NCBI GenBank assembly: GCA_040878005.1
Contig: JBBDMW010000066.1
Location: 1 to 51,090, forward strand
Source of the DNA: JBBDMW01 sp040878005
GTDB lineage: Bacteria; Chloroflexota; Dehalococcoidia; Lucifugimonadales; Lucifugimonadaceae
Length of the DNA stretch: 51,090 nucleotides
Direction of reading: 5' to 3'
Shown piece by piece: positions 42,734 to 50,303 of this stretch (the first letter of the stretch is position 1; the number at the start of each line of letters is the position of its first letter). Made by a program: the position numbers and the translations under genes. The notes under the pieces are model-generated. The model was not told the origin of the DNA. It searched no databases and worked only from the letters and a program-made list of their open reading frames with translations.

Positions 42734-44581
42734 TCAGTCGTCGTGGCCGCGGGATGATCGGTCGCCAGGGGCATCCTGGCCATCGACTCCCGTGCCGTCG
42801 GCCCGCGAAGAAGATTGGCCCAGGAACGTTTTGCTGAAGGTGGCTTCCAGCGCACTGTGGATCTTGATCGCGGCCCTGGCGGTGATCGCTATCGTGATGA
42901 CCATGATGAGGATCGGCAGGGGCGCTGCAAGGTTCCCGATAGACAGCAGTTCCAGCACCAGGGGCAGCGCCCATATGGCCAGCAGCATCAACGCAATGCC
43001 AAGCAGGGTTTGCTCCACGACACGGGTGAATGCAAGTGTTCGTGACCCATCTGACAGATCGGCATGACGCCAGAAAACCTGCTTCGTAAGCTCTTCCGCA
43101 AGAAGCGACATCGTTCGCCAGACCACTATGCCTGAAGGGATGGCGAGCGTGATGATCGTCGCCGCAACTATGAGGCCCAGCAGCCCTTCGCTTATGCCGA
43201 TTGGCTCCGTTATCTCAGCGGCAAAGCGCAGCGTGACCGTGCCCACCGCTATGAGCAGGGCGATGATGGCGATATTGATCAGGATGACCCTGGCGGACCT
43301 TCGAACTGATTCGGCGGTTGCGCCAGGCCGGCTGCCGCCGGTGCGCTGAAGCAATGACAGGGTGCGCGTCAGGCCGTCTACGTACTCCTTGAGCATCACC
43401 GGTGCATGACGCTCCAGCAGCCCCGCCACTCGGTCAGACGCCCTGAATATGAACGGGTACAGGAAGGCGGTGATCAGCGCTGTCAGCGCCGTCACCGGAT
43501 ACAGGGCAGGGCCTATGACGCCCCGGTCCGCTCCCACCTTCACCATGGCGAGCGAGAACTCTCCCAACTGTGGCATGCCTGCGCCTACCTGCAACGATGT
43601 ACGCCCGTCGTGCCCTGTGAGAAACGTTCCGATGACGTGAACAATGACCTTGCCGCTGATGAACACCGTGGTGACCACTATCGTCGGCACCAGGAAATCG
43701 CTCACCTGCGTGAAGTTAACGAGCATGCCAATGGACACGAAGAACAGCGCGGCGAACATGTCCCGTATGGGAGACATCATGTGCTCTATGGCTTCAGAGT
43801 GCTCAGAGTCGCCTATCACAGTGCCTATCAAAAACGCTCCCGCTGCGCCGGAAAGCCCCATCTCCTCAGCCAGCAGCGCCGCGCCGAAACAGAACCCCAG
43901 GCTGGTTATGAGCAGCGTCTCGGCCGACCTGAAGCCGCGCACGAGCGACAGGATGCGCGGAACAAAGAGGGCGCCAAGCACCAGCGCTGCGGCCGCAAAA
44001 CCGAACAGCTTGAGCACCAGCACCCCAACGTCAGCAACGCCGGTGGAGTCCGCTGATGCTATTCCGGAAAGGACGCTCAACAGGATCACGGCGGCGAAGT
44101 CCTCGATGATGAGGATGCCGATGATGAGCCGGCCCGCAGTGCCGTGGAGTTTGCCTGACTCCCTGAGCACCTGGATCAGTACCGCCGTGCTGCTGATCGA
44201 AAGGGCAGCGCCCAGGAAGAATGCCTCCGTGGATGTCCACCCAAGGGCCAGGCCAGTCTGGTAGCCCAGCCATATCATCAGGCTGATGCCCAGGCCGCCG
44301 ATGAACACGACGCGCGGGCCTATCTCACGTATGCGCTGCCACCCGAACTCGACCCCCAGCGCGAACAACAGCACGACAAGGCCCAGGTCTGCGAGCAGGC
44401 GTATCGTCTCAACGTTCTCGACCGGCGGGTGAGGCAGCGTGAACGGCCCGATCAGCACGCCGGCCAGAAGGTAGCCCAGTATCGGCGGCTGCTTGATGCG
44501 CCGGAAAAGCACCAGGGCGACCCCGGCGGTGGCCATGACGATTGCAAAGTCTCTCAGGAGGGTGTGCGTTTCCACCGTCAC
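42734..44581 (-). CDS. CPA2-family cation:proton antiporter (KefB-like)
   Basis: 615 residues, GTG start. About twelve N-terminal membrane segments include ILGYLLAGVLIGPF, ADLGLVVLLFALGVEFGW, SISSTAVLIQVLRESG and GILIIEDFAAVILL, where the ED pair corresponds to the ion-binding aspartate region. MFAALFFVSIGMLVNF and GMPQLGEFSLAMVKVG are further CPA2 marks. No TrkA-N domain follows, so nucleotide or glutathione gating of the Kef type is missing. Instead, three extra membrane helices (about residues 430-580) precede a short charged tail. The exchanged ion (K+ or Na+) is not predictable. Confidence 0.88.
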   Translation of the reverse strand: MTVETHTLLRDFAIVMATAGVALVLFRRIKQPPILGYLLAGVLIGPFTLPHPPVENVETIRLLADLGLVVLLFALGVEFGWQRIREIGPRVVFIGGLGISLMIWLGYQTGLALGWTSTEAFFLGAALSISSTAVLIQVLRESGKLHGTAGRLIIGILIIEDFAAVILLSVLSGIASADSTGVADVGVLVLKLFGFAAAALVLGALFVPRILSLVRGFRSAETLLITSLGFCFGAALLAEEMGLSGAAGAFLIGTVIGDSEHSEAIEHMMSPIRDMFAALFFVSIGMLVNFTQVSDFLVPTIVVTTVFISGKVIVHVIGTFLTGHDGRTSLQVGAGMPQLGEFSLAMVKVGADRGVIGPALYPVTALTALITAFLYPFIFRASDRVAGLLERHAPVMLKEYVDGLTRTLSLLQRTGGSRPGATAESVRRSARVILINIAIIALLIAVGTVTLRFAAEITEPIGISEGLLGLIVAATIITLAIPSGIVVWRTMSLLAEELTKQVFWRHADLSDGSRTLAFTRVVEQTLLGIALMLLAIWALPLVLELLSIGNLAAPLPILIMVITIAITARAAIKIHSALEATFSKTFLGQSSSRADGTGVDGQDAPGDRSSRGHDD

Positions 44582-44776
44582 ATGCTACTGAACGCCCAAG
44601 AAATTAGCGTTACGTCCGGCGCCTGTTAATCGGCAGGTTCCGCCTCATCAGCAGGACGCAGCGATTTGCTGTGATTGCCCGGTGTATACGAGATACGGTT
44701 TGCAATATCCTCTGTTGCTGGCAGGCGCATTGCGTCCTGCCGGTGGCATTGCCGCCTATGCAACGGAGGTTGGACG

Positions 44777-45421
44777 TTGACTGATGCACAGTCTGGGGCC
44801 GTCATGAACCGCGGTCTGCGCGGCCGGGTGATTGCTGCAATCGCCGTCTTTTTCCTTGGGGCTGTCACCATAGCGTTGACGGCGCACCTGGCGGACGAGG
44901 AAGGCATAGGCTGGCTCACTGCCCAGGAGACCAGGATCATAGCGGCTGAGATGGCGCTGTTCGGCATTCTGCTGATTGAGTTGGTCGCCGGCATCCTCCT
45001 GGTCAGGTTCCACAGGTCAGGGTCGCTTCAGATGGGCATCGCAGTTCGGGCGGTCCTGCGGCTGGTGGCATACCTGATACTGCTTGTTTCTGTTGTGTCC
45101 ATACTGGCAAGCAATCCCGCCCTGGCCGTTGGGGTGGGCAGCGTGACAGGGGTGGTGATCGCATTCTCGGCGCAAAACCTGATCGCCAATGCGTTCGCCG
45201 GAATGTTCCTCGCCATCGGCAGGCCATTCAAAGTGGGCGAGACGATCACGGTCATGGGCGTCACTGGCCGGGTGGCTGACATACGCGTGATGCATACGCT
45301 CGTTGACCTCGGCGACCGTATCGCCCTGGTCCCCAGCAACGCCATGATGGCGCAGGTGATTCAACGCCCGCGGCGGGAACGCTCGCGAATGGAGTGGGAG
45401 GAACCGGCCGACCCCGAGTAA
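44777..45421 (+). CDS. Small mechanosensitive channel, MscS family
   Basis: 214 residues from TTG 44777, with CGGAGGT six bases upstream. A frame open to 44675 adds a Cys/Trp-rich stretch that is not conserved-looking. Four hydrophobic segments are predicted. ALAVGVGSVTGVVIAFSAQN followed by LIANAFAGMFLAIGRPFKVGE is the pore-lining TM3 and start of the beta domain. VMGVTGRVADIRVMHTLV and VPSNAMM continue that domain, but the usual C-terminal alpha/beta cage is missing, making it shorter than E. coli MscS. It probably relieves hypo-osmotic stress. It converges with the phage portal gene. Confidence 0.88.
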   Translation: MTDAQSGAVMNRGLRGRVIAAIAVFFLGAVTIALTAHLADEEGIGWLTAQETRIIAAEMALFGILLIELVAGILLVRFHRSGSLQMGIAVRAVLRLVAYLILLVSVVSILASNPALAVGVGSVTGVVIAFSAQNLIANAFAGMFLAIGRPFKVGETITVMGVTGRVADIRVMHTLVDLGDRIALVPSNAMMAQVIQRPRRERSRMEWEEPADPE

Positions 45422-45521
45422 GAGCTGTGGGGCCATGCGCTGCCGGTTATTTGACTGAGCACTTGCAGCGACCAGTTCTCCTCGCTCCGCCACGTCTTTC
45501 CACTGCAATCCAGGCGGCAGT

Positions 45522-46805
45522 TCAATTCAGCCAGCGCCTCACACCGCCGGTGTGGAGCCTCTCTGCAGGTGCGTCTTGCTGCGGGCCGTCACCCCACGGG
45601 ACCGGGGGCAGGCTGTGCTCGGCGCGGATCTCGTTGACCGTGACCACCCCGGCCTGCACAAGCCTGACCTGCCGGTCGATGCGGTCGTTCTCGCTGTCGC
45701 GCAGTGACTCAATTGCGTCCAGGTCAAACTGCACGCGGCGCTGACCGGGGAACTCGTCGAACAGCGGAGCAACTGAGCGGTTGACCACGTCCTCAAGCAA
45801 CCGCAGCTCAGGGGCGATGGTGTTCCGCCAGAGGAACCGCTCAAGCGTCGCCACGTTGGCCAGCGTTGCGTGCTCCAGCTCCGAGAGAAACACCTTGGGC
45901 ACGCCGAACGCCCTCGACACCTCTTCAACCGACCACTCAAGCCCCTTCACAAAGTCCATGTCCCGCTGTGATGTCCCAAGCTTCTTTGCGTCCATCCCGC
46001 CTCCCAGCAGCACCGGCCTGTGAGCACGGGCCGTGCCCCGGTAGCGGTCGTCCCAGCGCTGGTAGAAATCTGCGACCTCTTCCTCGGTCAGCACTCCTTC
46101 GGTTGTGATTGCCACATCGCCCGGCATGGCTGAGTTGGCGAAGAAGTTCCGGTTGAACCGCAGCGCCTCCGACCCCATGTCCACCGCCAGCCGGGCGGGA
46201 GCGATAGACGACAGCCCGCTGAACTCCTCCAGGGGGTTGAAGTGCCGGAACCATGCGATCTCTTCCGGCAGGTAGCCCACGTCCTCGCCGGCGTCCTCGT
46301 ACATGAAGCCCTTGACGTAGCGTCGGGCATCCGGCAGCACCCGCATGCGGTCCGGCCTCAGCGGCCACAGCTCGATGACCATGCCGCTGGCGTCACTCTC
46401 TATGCCCCAGTAGGCCGAGCCCCACAGCAGCAGGTACGTCTCGGTCGCCCGCCACATCTCGCCGCGGCTCCAGGCGGGGTTCGGGCGGTCCATCAGCCGC
46501 TGGAGCGGATCATCCTGGCCCGCCGGGACGAACTCTGCGTCCGGCGCAGGTGACTCCCGCCGGAGCACCACAAGCGGCGCCCTCCCAACTGCCTCGGCAC
46601 GAACTTTCACGGCTGCGTGCACGGCGGCCGAAGAGGCGTAGTAATCGCCGTACCGGCGCCGCGCCCACTCCGGCCCCACTCCCATCTCTGCATCCAGCCG
46701 GTCCACCATGACCCGCGCTGCGCGGTTGGACCGCTGCACGGGAGTGTCCTGCCTGCGCCGAAGCGCGACGTTCACCGCGCTGACAATGCTGCTGCCAATG
46801 TTCAA
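45522..46805 (-). CDS. Phage portal protein (HK97-type)
   Basis: 427 residues from TTG 46805, chosen because GGAG lies six bases upstream; an in-frame GTG at 46829 is poorer. Portal rings form the DNA entry vertex of the capsid. Family marks are SSAAVHAAVKVRAEAVGRAP, the RPNPAWSRGEMWRATETYLLLWGSAYWGIE segment, IAWFRHFNPLEEFSGLSSI, FFANSAMPGDVAI and LSELEHATLANVATLERFLWRNTIAPEL, ordered as in HK97-type portals. The C-terminus, with VTVNEIRAEHSLPPVPWGDG, is the usual end, so the gene is full length. No capsid genes follow it. Confidence 0.9.
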   Translation of the reverse strand: MNIGSSIVSAVNVALRRRQDTPVQRSNRAARVMVDRLDAEMGVGPEWARRRYGDYYASSAAVHAAVKVRAEAVGRAPLVVLRRESPAPDAEFVPAGQDDPLQRLMDRPNPAWSRGEMWRATETYLLLWGSAYWGIESDASGMVIELWPLRPDRMRVLPDARRYVKGFMYEDAGEDVGYLPEEIAWFRHFNPLEEFSGLSSIAPARLAVDMGSEALRFNRNFFANSAMPGDVAITTEGVLTEEEVADFYQRWDDRYRGTARAHRPVLLGGGMDAKKLGTSQRDMDFVKGLEWSVEEVSRAFGVPKVFLSELEHATLANVATLERFLWRNTIAPELRLLEDVVNRSVAPLFDEFPGQRRVQFDLDAIESLRDSENDRIDRQVRLVQAGVVTVNEIRAEHSLPPVPWGDGPQQDAPAERLHTGGVRRWLN

Positions 46806-46863
46806 ATGTTTCTCCAGTCGTGATTTCACTATCCAAACTCTTTGCTTTTGAACCCAACGCCCG

Positions 46864-48261
46864 TCAGGTCCAGATCCTGTACACAGGCCGGTCAGCAGTG
46901 GCGAAGGCCAGCATCAGCGCATCCGCCATATCCGGGCTGGGCCTGCCGCGTGCCCGCAGGTCTTCCTTGTCCTCCAGCCGAACCTGGCCGCTGCTTGTGA
47001 ACGAGTACTTGATTGATGCAAGCTCGCTCACCAGCTTCGGATCGTTCGGAATCGCTATGCGCCCCTGCTGGAAGCGTTCGCGCAGGCCGTCGTACAGCTC
47101 CACGCGCTGGTTGGCGAAGTGCTCCGGCCTGGAGGAGCGCCGCGCCACGTTCACGCCTTTCACGGGCTTCAGGCCAAGCTCCTTCAGGCGGTCCAGCACG
47201 CCGGACCCCATGCCGATCTCGTCTACCCGGACCACAGTCGGACTGTGCATCCTTGCCATCTCCATGACCTGGCCCGCCGTTTGCATCGTGTCCTGTTTCT
47301 GGAACGACTTCATCTCGATAACCCTTTCTCCCTGTCGAACGCATATCACTGATCTGTCGCTGCCGAACCGTGCCACGTCCACGCCTGCCTCCACCGGGCC
47401 TGACGTGTCCGCTGCGCCGGAGATATGCCGGTTGATGGCCTCCTCTATGAGCCGCAGCGGAATGAGCGTGTCCTCAGCCTCCGACGGGAAGTCGCCCAGG
47501 ACCCGTATCTGGTACATGGGGCTATCCCTGCCCCAGTTCACCTCTGAGTCCCGCACCCACTTCGGCGTCACGAGGCTCGGCATCACCACGCGGTCCGCCG
47601 CCACGTTCGGCGTATCGAACGCCGAGATGTGGATCGTCTTCCAGAGAGAGCGCCGCCGATGAAACGCCTCGTAGAAGTAGCCCGACAGCGCAGTGGGGTT
47701 GCCCAGCATGAGCATCCGTGCGTGCTCGGAGGTCATGGACCCCTCAATGGCCTCGAAGATGCCCTCCCGCACGCCGGACGCCTCATCCACCACGAACAGG
47801 ATGTGGCCCTCGTGGAACCCCTGGAACCGCTCCGGCGAGTCAGTCGACAGTCCCTGCGCGTAATGCTTGTCGCCAAGCTCCAGCGACGTCCGCAGCAGCT
47901 TGCCTCCCAGCAGGTCCTCGTTGCCGCGGTACGCCCTTCGAATCTCCCGCCACAGCACGTCCCGCACCTGGTGCTCCGTGGGCGCGGTGGTTATGGCCAT
48001 CGCGTCCTGGAAGCACATGAGCCACCACAGCACCACGTGTGCGGCTACGTACGTCTTGCCGGAGCCGTTGCAGGAGCGCACCGCCACTCGCGGCTCGTCC
48101 CTGACCGACTCGATGATCTCCACCTGCTTCGCCCACGGCCGGGCGCCGAGCTCATGCGAGATGAAACGCACAGGGTCCGCCAGCCACAGCTCCCGGCCTT
48201 TTGGCTGCGGCCCTTCGTGCGAATCATCACTGCTGAGCGTTGCTTCATGCGGGAAGGTCAC
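46864..48261 (-). CDS. Phage terminase large subunit
   Basis: 465 residues from GTG 48261, overlapping the zinc-ribbon stop as GTGA. DNA-packaging motor. Walker A-like RSCNGSGKTYVAA (near residue 65), Walker B ILFVVDEASGV, and an RNase H-like nuclease with metal-binding aspartates in VEAGVDVARFGSDRSVI, VRVDEIGMGSG and PSPDMADALMLAF. All expected motor and nuclease motifs are intact. A frame open to 48363 overlaps the upstream gene in another frame and is not the start. It is followed after 58 bases by the portal gene, the usual packaging order. Confidence 0.93.
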   Translation of the reverse strand: MTFPHEATLSSDDSHEGPQPKGRELWLADPVRFISHELGARPWAKQVEIIESVRDEPRVAVRSCNGSGKTYVAAHVVLWWLMCFQDAMAITTAPTEHQVRDVLWREIRRAYRGNEDLLGGKLLRTSLELGDKHYAQGLSTDSPERFQGFHEGHILFVVDEASGVREGIFEAIEGSMTSEHARMLMLGNPTALSGYFYEAFHRRRSLWKTIHISAFDTPNVAADRVVMPSLVTPKWVRDSEVNWGRDSPMYQIRVLGDFPSEAEDTLIPLRLIEEAINRHISGAADTSGPVEAGVDVARFGSDRSVICVRQGERVIEMKSFQKQDTMQTAGQVMEMARMHSPTVVRVDEIGMGSGVLDRLKELGLKPVKGVNVARRSSRPEHFANQRVELYDGLRERFQQGRIAIPNDPKLVSELASIKYSFTSSGQVRLEDKEDLRARGRPSPDMADALMLAFATADRPVYRIWT

Positions 48262-48461
48262 CTGCGCCTTGGGCTGAAGATGTGCCCGCAGTTGCGGCAC
48301 CGGTAGCAGGTATTCGAGAGAGCGTCCGCCTTCACAAGCCGCACCGCCCAGTCTGACCCGCACCTGGGGCAGACGGCGGCAGGCGCTGAACGTGCCGGCG
48401 GCCCGCCCTCACGCTCCCTCCTGCGGTCGTTTGGTGTATTCGACTGTGAATCAACTGACAT
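48258..48461 (-). CDS. Small double-CxxC zinc-ribbon protein
   Basis: 67 residues from ATG 48461, with GGAG five bases upstream. A polar, Arg-rich N-terminus precedes a zinc ribbon with VCPRCGSDW and CYRCRNCGHIFSPRRR, that is CxxC and CxxC about 20 residues apart. It is first in the packaging transcript and coupled to the terminase by a GTGA overlap. Its position is where a small terminase or DNA-binding packaging factor would be expected, but I cannot assign that role from sequence. Confidence 0.75.
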   Translation of the reverse strand: MSVDSQSNTPNDRRREREGGPPARSAPAAVCPRCGSDWAVRLVKADALSNTCYRCRNCGHIFSPRRR

Positions 48462-48497
48462 GCCATCTCCATCTCTGCTATGCAACATCCCATGTGA

Positions 48498-48543
48498 CAG
48501 AACGTATGTTCTGACTATGCAGGGTCGGGAGGAGGGTTGTCAA
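48498..48543 (-). promoter_or_regulatory. Sigma-70-like promoter overlapping a perfect LexA-type box
   Basis: On the minus strand, TTGACA (48543-48538), an 18-base spacer and CATAGT (48519-48514) form a promoter. Directly next to the -10 lies a box with arms CAGAAC and GTTCTG (48498-48513), containing a perfect GAAC-N4-GTTC. The box sits about at +1, ideal for repression. The zinc-ribbon ATG is 37 bases downstream. Confidence 0.7.
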
Positions 48544-48591
48544 GGCCTCAAAGCAGAAACGGCAAAAAATTCGTAAACGGCACCCCCGAAA

Positions 48592-48609
48592 AACCCTCGC
48601 GCGAGGGTT
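48592..48609. repeat. 18-bp perfect palindrome upstream of the packaging promoter
   Basis: AACCCTCGCGCGAGGGTT is a perfect inverted repeat with no loop, 50 bases upstream of the packaging promoter's -35. Candidate roles are a regulator site or a phage cis-site. The rest of 48462-48783 holds no gene. Confidence 0.5.
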
Positions 48610-48783
48610 GTGCGCGGCCCGGCCTGGCCATGCCGACGGCCGTTGTGGGTGTGGGGTCCTAGCGGGTTGTGGACACCGGCCGATGCCCACAAGCGGCGCG
48701 GGCGAATGACTGGGAGTGACCGTTGGCTGGCTTAGCGGGAGATCGGCACACGCTCATGAACAATGCTTGAGCGGCTTGGTATG

Positions 48784-49323
48784 TCAGTAATCGATTTCAT
48801 CTGGGCCAGGGCCGTACTGATCGGACACCAGGAGCAGATCAGTACTCCTGCCAGGAAACTTATAGATAACCCTGAATCCATGATGCCGATAAAAGTTCAC
48901 GGCAGGGTTTCGGCGGTCACAGTGGAGCGAGATGAACCTGATCCCTACAGCCTTGTTTTGCTCGACCAAACCTTCAGTCCACTCAAGGATGTAAGAACCC
49001 AGGTGCGTATTCCTGAAGCGGGAGTCCACGCCCAGGCGGCCTATCAACAGGCATGGCGCAGACGATTTACCGACTTCGGTATATCTGAACAGCTTCTTGT
49101 CAGTCTCAACCTTGTTCGCCAAGACCGAGATGTATCCTGCCAGGACATCATCTGCGTAGAAAAGATAAGTGCGGTTGTAGGCGCGATCTTGTTCGTGGAG
49201 GGCGTTGTCCTTCAGGAAGTCGGCAACGCTTGTCTCCCATGACTCAGTGCCGCAATCGAACCCAGCAAGGTCGTCGTCAGCATCGAGTTCTTTCCATTGC
49301 GGCGGAGTAACACGAAAATCCAG
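48784..49323 (-). CDS. GNAT acetyltransferase, probable toxin, apparent CTG start
   Basis: 179 residues. The region from a TTG at 49122 back to 49323 is clearly coding in the same frame (FDCGTESWETSVADFLKDNA, RTYLFYADDVLAGYISVLA), so the TTG cannot be the start. No ATG, GTG or TTG lies between it and a stop at 49355. CTG 49323 (M-D-F-R-V-T-P-P-Q-W) has GGGGGA six bases upstream. The N-terminal FDCG-x-FL-x-A pattern is that of GNAT toxins paired with small antitoxins, which acetylate aminoacyl-tRNA. The acetyl-CoA loop reads FRNTHLGSYIL, lacking one usual glycine; AVNFYRHHGF carries the expected Tyr. The preceding gene encodes the likely antitoxin. Confidence 0.75.
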   Translation of the reverse strand: MDFRVTPPQWKELDADDDLAGFDCGTESWETSVADFLKDNALHEQDRAYNRTYLFYADDVLAGYISVLANKVETDKKLFRYTEVGKSSAPCLLIGRLGVDSRFRNTHLGSYILEWTEGLVEQNKAVGIRFISLHCDRRNPAVNFYRHHGFRVIYKFPGRSTDLLLVSDQYGPGPDEIDY

Positions 49324-49345
49324 AACTATTCCCCCGGACGCGAAA

Positions 49346-49368
49346 CGAGGAAGGGATTACCTTCCTCG
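49346..49368 (-). terminator. Hairpin between antitoxin and toxin genes
   Basis: CGAGGAAGG (49346-49354) and CCTTCCTCG (49360-49368) form a perfect 9-bp stem with a 5-base loop. It sits in the 62-base gap between the antitoxin stop and the toxin CTG, where it could act as an attenuator limiting toxin expression. Confidence 0.55.
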
Positions 49369-49385
49369 TGTCAACGTCAGCGAAC

Positions 49386-49550
49386 TTATTTGGGCTTGGA
49401 ACTTGCCTTCTCGCTTTTGCGGTAGGTGTTCAAGGCCCTGGCTCGCTTTTCCGCCTTTGCCGGGTCGGGCTTGGCAGTTTTTAGATACTCAGCGAATGCC
49501 TTTGCAGCCTTGCCCTTTAAGACGGGGGTTTCCATGATTGGCTTTGCCAT
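49386..49550 (-). CDS. Small antitoxin candidate upstream of the GNAT toxin
   Basis: 54 residues, ATG 49550, with an excellent GGAGGAGGG eight bases upstream. The sequence starts MAKPIMETPVLKGKAAKAF, and the rest is a Lys/Ala-rich helix ending SSKPK. The ETP-x-L-x-G-K-x-A-x-x-F pattern recalls, from memory, short proteins encoded just upstream of GNAT-type toxins in archaea and bacteria. A near-consensus promoter with a palindromic site lies upstream and the GNAT gene follows 62 bases later. I infer that it neutralises the GNAT protein and may autorepress the promoter. Confidence 0.7.
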   Translation of the reverse strand: MAKPIMETPVLKGKAAKAFAEYLKTAKPDPAKAEKRARALNTYRKSEKASSKPK

Positions 49551-49587
49551 GGTGCCCTCCTCCCTGCACGCCTACTTCAGTAGACGT

Positions 49588-49627
49588 TGTATATATACAT
49601 TACATGGTTCTGACCACACGATGTCAA
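49588..49627 (-). promoter_or_regulatory. Strong promoter with palindromic operator for the toxin-antitoxin pair
   Basis: On the minus strand: TTGACA (49627-49622), a 17-base spacer, TGTAAT (49604-49599), then the perfect 12-bp palindrome TGTATATATACA (49588-49599) touching the -10. This gives a near-consensus sigma-70 promoter with an operator-like site at the transcription start, about 40 bases upstream of the antitoxin ATG. Confidence 0.75.
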
Positions 49628-49708
49628 TGTACGAATGGTTACGGAAGTAAGGGGAACGTGGATCAGGGCAGGCAACCAAATTTGCCCCTTCGATTCAAAC
49701 CGACGCGG

Positions 49709-49757
49709 CACATACCAACAAGACCCGGCAGCATATGCCGGGTCTTGTTGGTATGTG
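49709..49757. repeat. Perfect 22-bp stem-loop between hsp20 and the toxin-antitoxin pair
   Basis: Two perfectly complementary 22-base arms (49709-49730 and 49736-49757) flank a 5-base loop (GCATA). The arm centres on ACAAGACCCGG. It lies 58 bases beyond the hsp20 stop and may end that transcript, although no T-run follows on the minus strand. Apart from this and the operator region, 49551-49814 holds no gene. Confidence 0.75.
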
Positions 49758-49814
49758 GGATGCGGGCGGTCGCGCCCGGTCCAGCGCCGGTGCTGACCGG
49801 GCGCCGCGCCAGCG

Positions 49815-50303
49815 CTACTGCCCGGACTGGCTCGTCGATCCTTCGATGGTCCTGGAGCCGCCGTCGCCCCGGCCCTTGATCTGGATCTTCTTGGCCTTGG
49901 CCCGCTCGGACTTGGGGAACGTAATGGTAAGGACGCCATTCTCGTAGCTGGACTCGGCCCTCTCCGTGTCCACCACGTCTGGCAGGCGCACCGCCCTGTA
50001 GAAGGATCCAAACCTGCGCTCACGAAGCAGGTACTGGCCTTCTTTCTGCTCCTCATGCTCCGATGACGTCTGGCCCTTGATGGTCAGCACGTCATCCTCA
50101 ACCGAGATGTCGACCTGCTCCGGGTCCACGTCCGGCAGTGAGGCCTTGATCTCGATGCTGTTTTCGTTCGCGATGACGTCAAGAGGCATTGCCCATCCCT
50201 CAAGCTGGGATGACTGCACTGCGCCACCGTCTCCCCATAGACGGTTGATCGCTTCCTGCATCCTCTCCAGTTCCCGGAATGGCTGCCATCGCTGCATAAC
50301 CAT
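49815..50303 (-). CDS. Small heat-shock protein Hsp20
   Basis: 162 residues from ATG 50303 with GGAGGTGAT at ideal spacing; an in-frame GTG nine bases earlier is less likely. The N-terminal segment QRWQPFRELERMQEAINRLW is followed by an alpha-crystallin domain (about 45-135) with MPLDVIANENSIEIKASLPD, EQVDISVEDDVLTIKG, RRFGSFYRAVRLPD and the closing ENGVLTITFPKSE (A-x-x-x-N-G-V-L motif). It is an ATP-independent holdase forming oligomers. The AT-rich segment at 50375-50410 is probably its promoter, but no CIRCE element was found. Confidence 0.94.
   Translation of the reverse strand: MVMQRWQPFRELERMQEAINRLWGDGGAVQSSQLEGWAMPLDVIANENSIEIKASLPDVDPEQVDISVEDDVLTIKGQTSSEHEEQKEGQYLLRERRFGSFYRAVRLPDVVDTERAESSYENGVLTITFPKSERAKAKKIQIKGRGDGGSRTIEGSTSQSGQ

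Larger units (their letters stand above)
45522..48543 (-). mobile_element. Prophage packaging remnant under a LexA-type promoter
   Basis: Three tightly arranged minus-strand genes (zinc-ribbon protein, large terminase, portal) plus their own promoter. No small terminase, protease, capsid, tail, integrase or lysis genes are present: MscS follows on one side and the GNAT pair on the other. The promoter overlaps a GAAC-N4-GTTC box, so SOS control appears retained. It could be a decayed prophage, a gene-transfer-agent-like fragment or a satellite. No flanking direct repeat was seen by eye. Confidence 0.7.
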
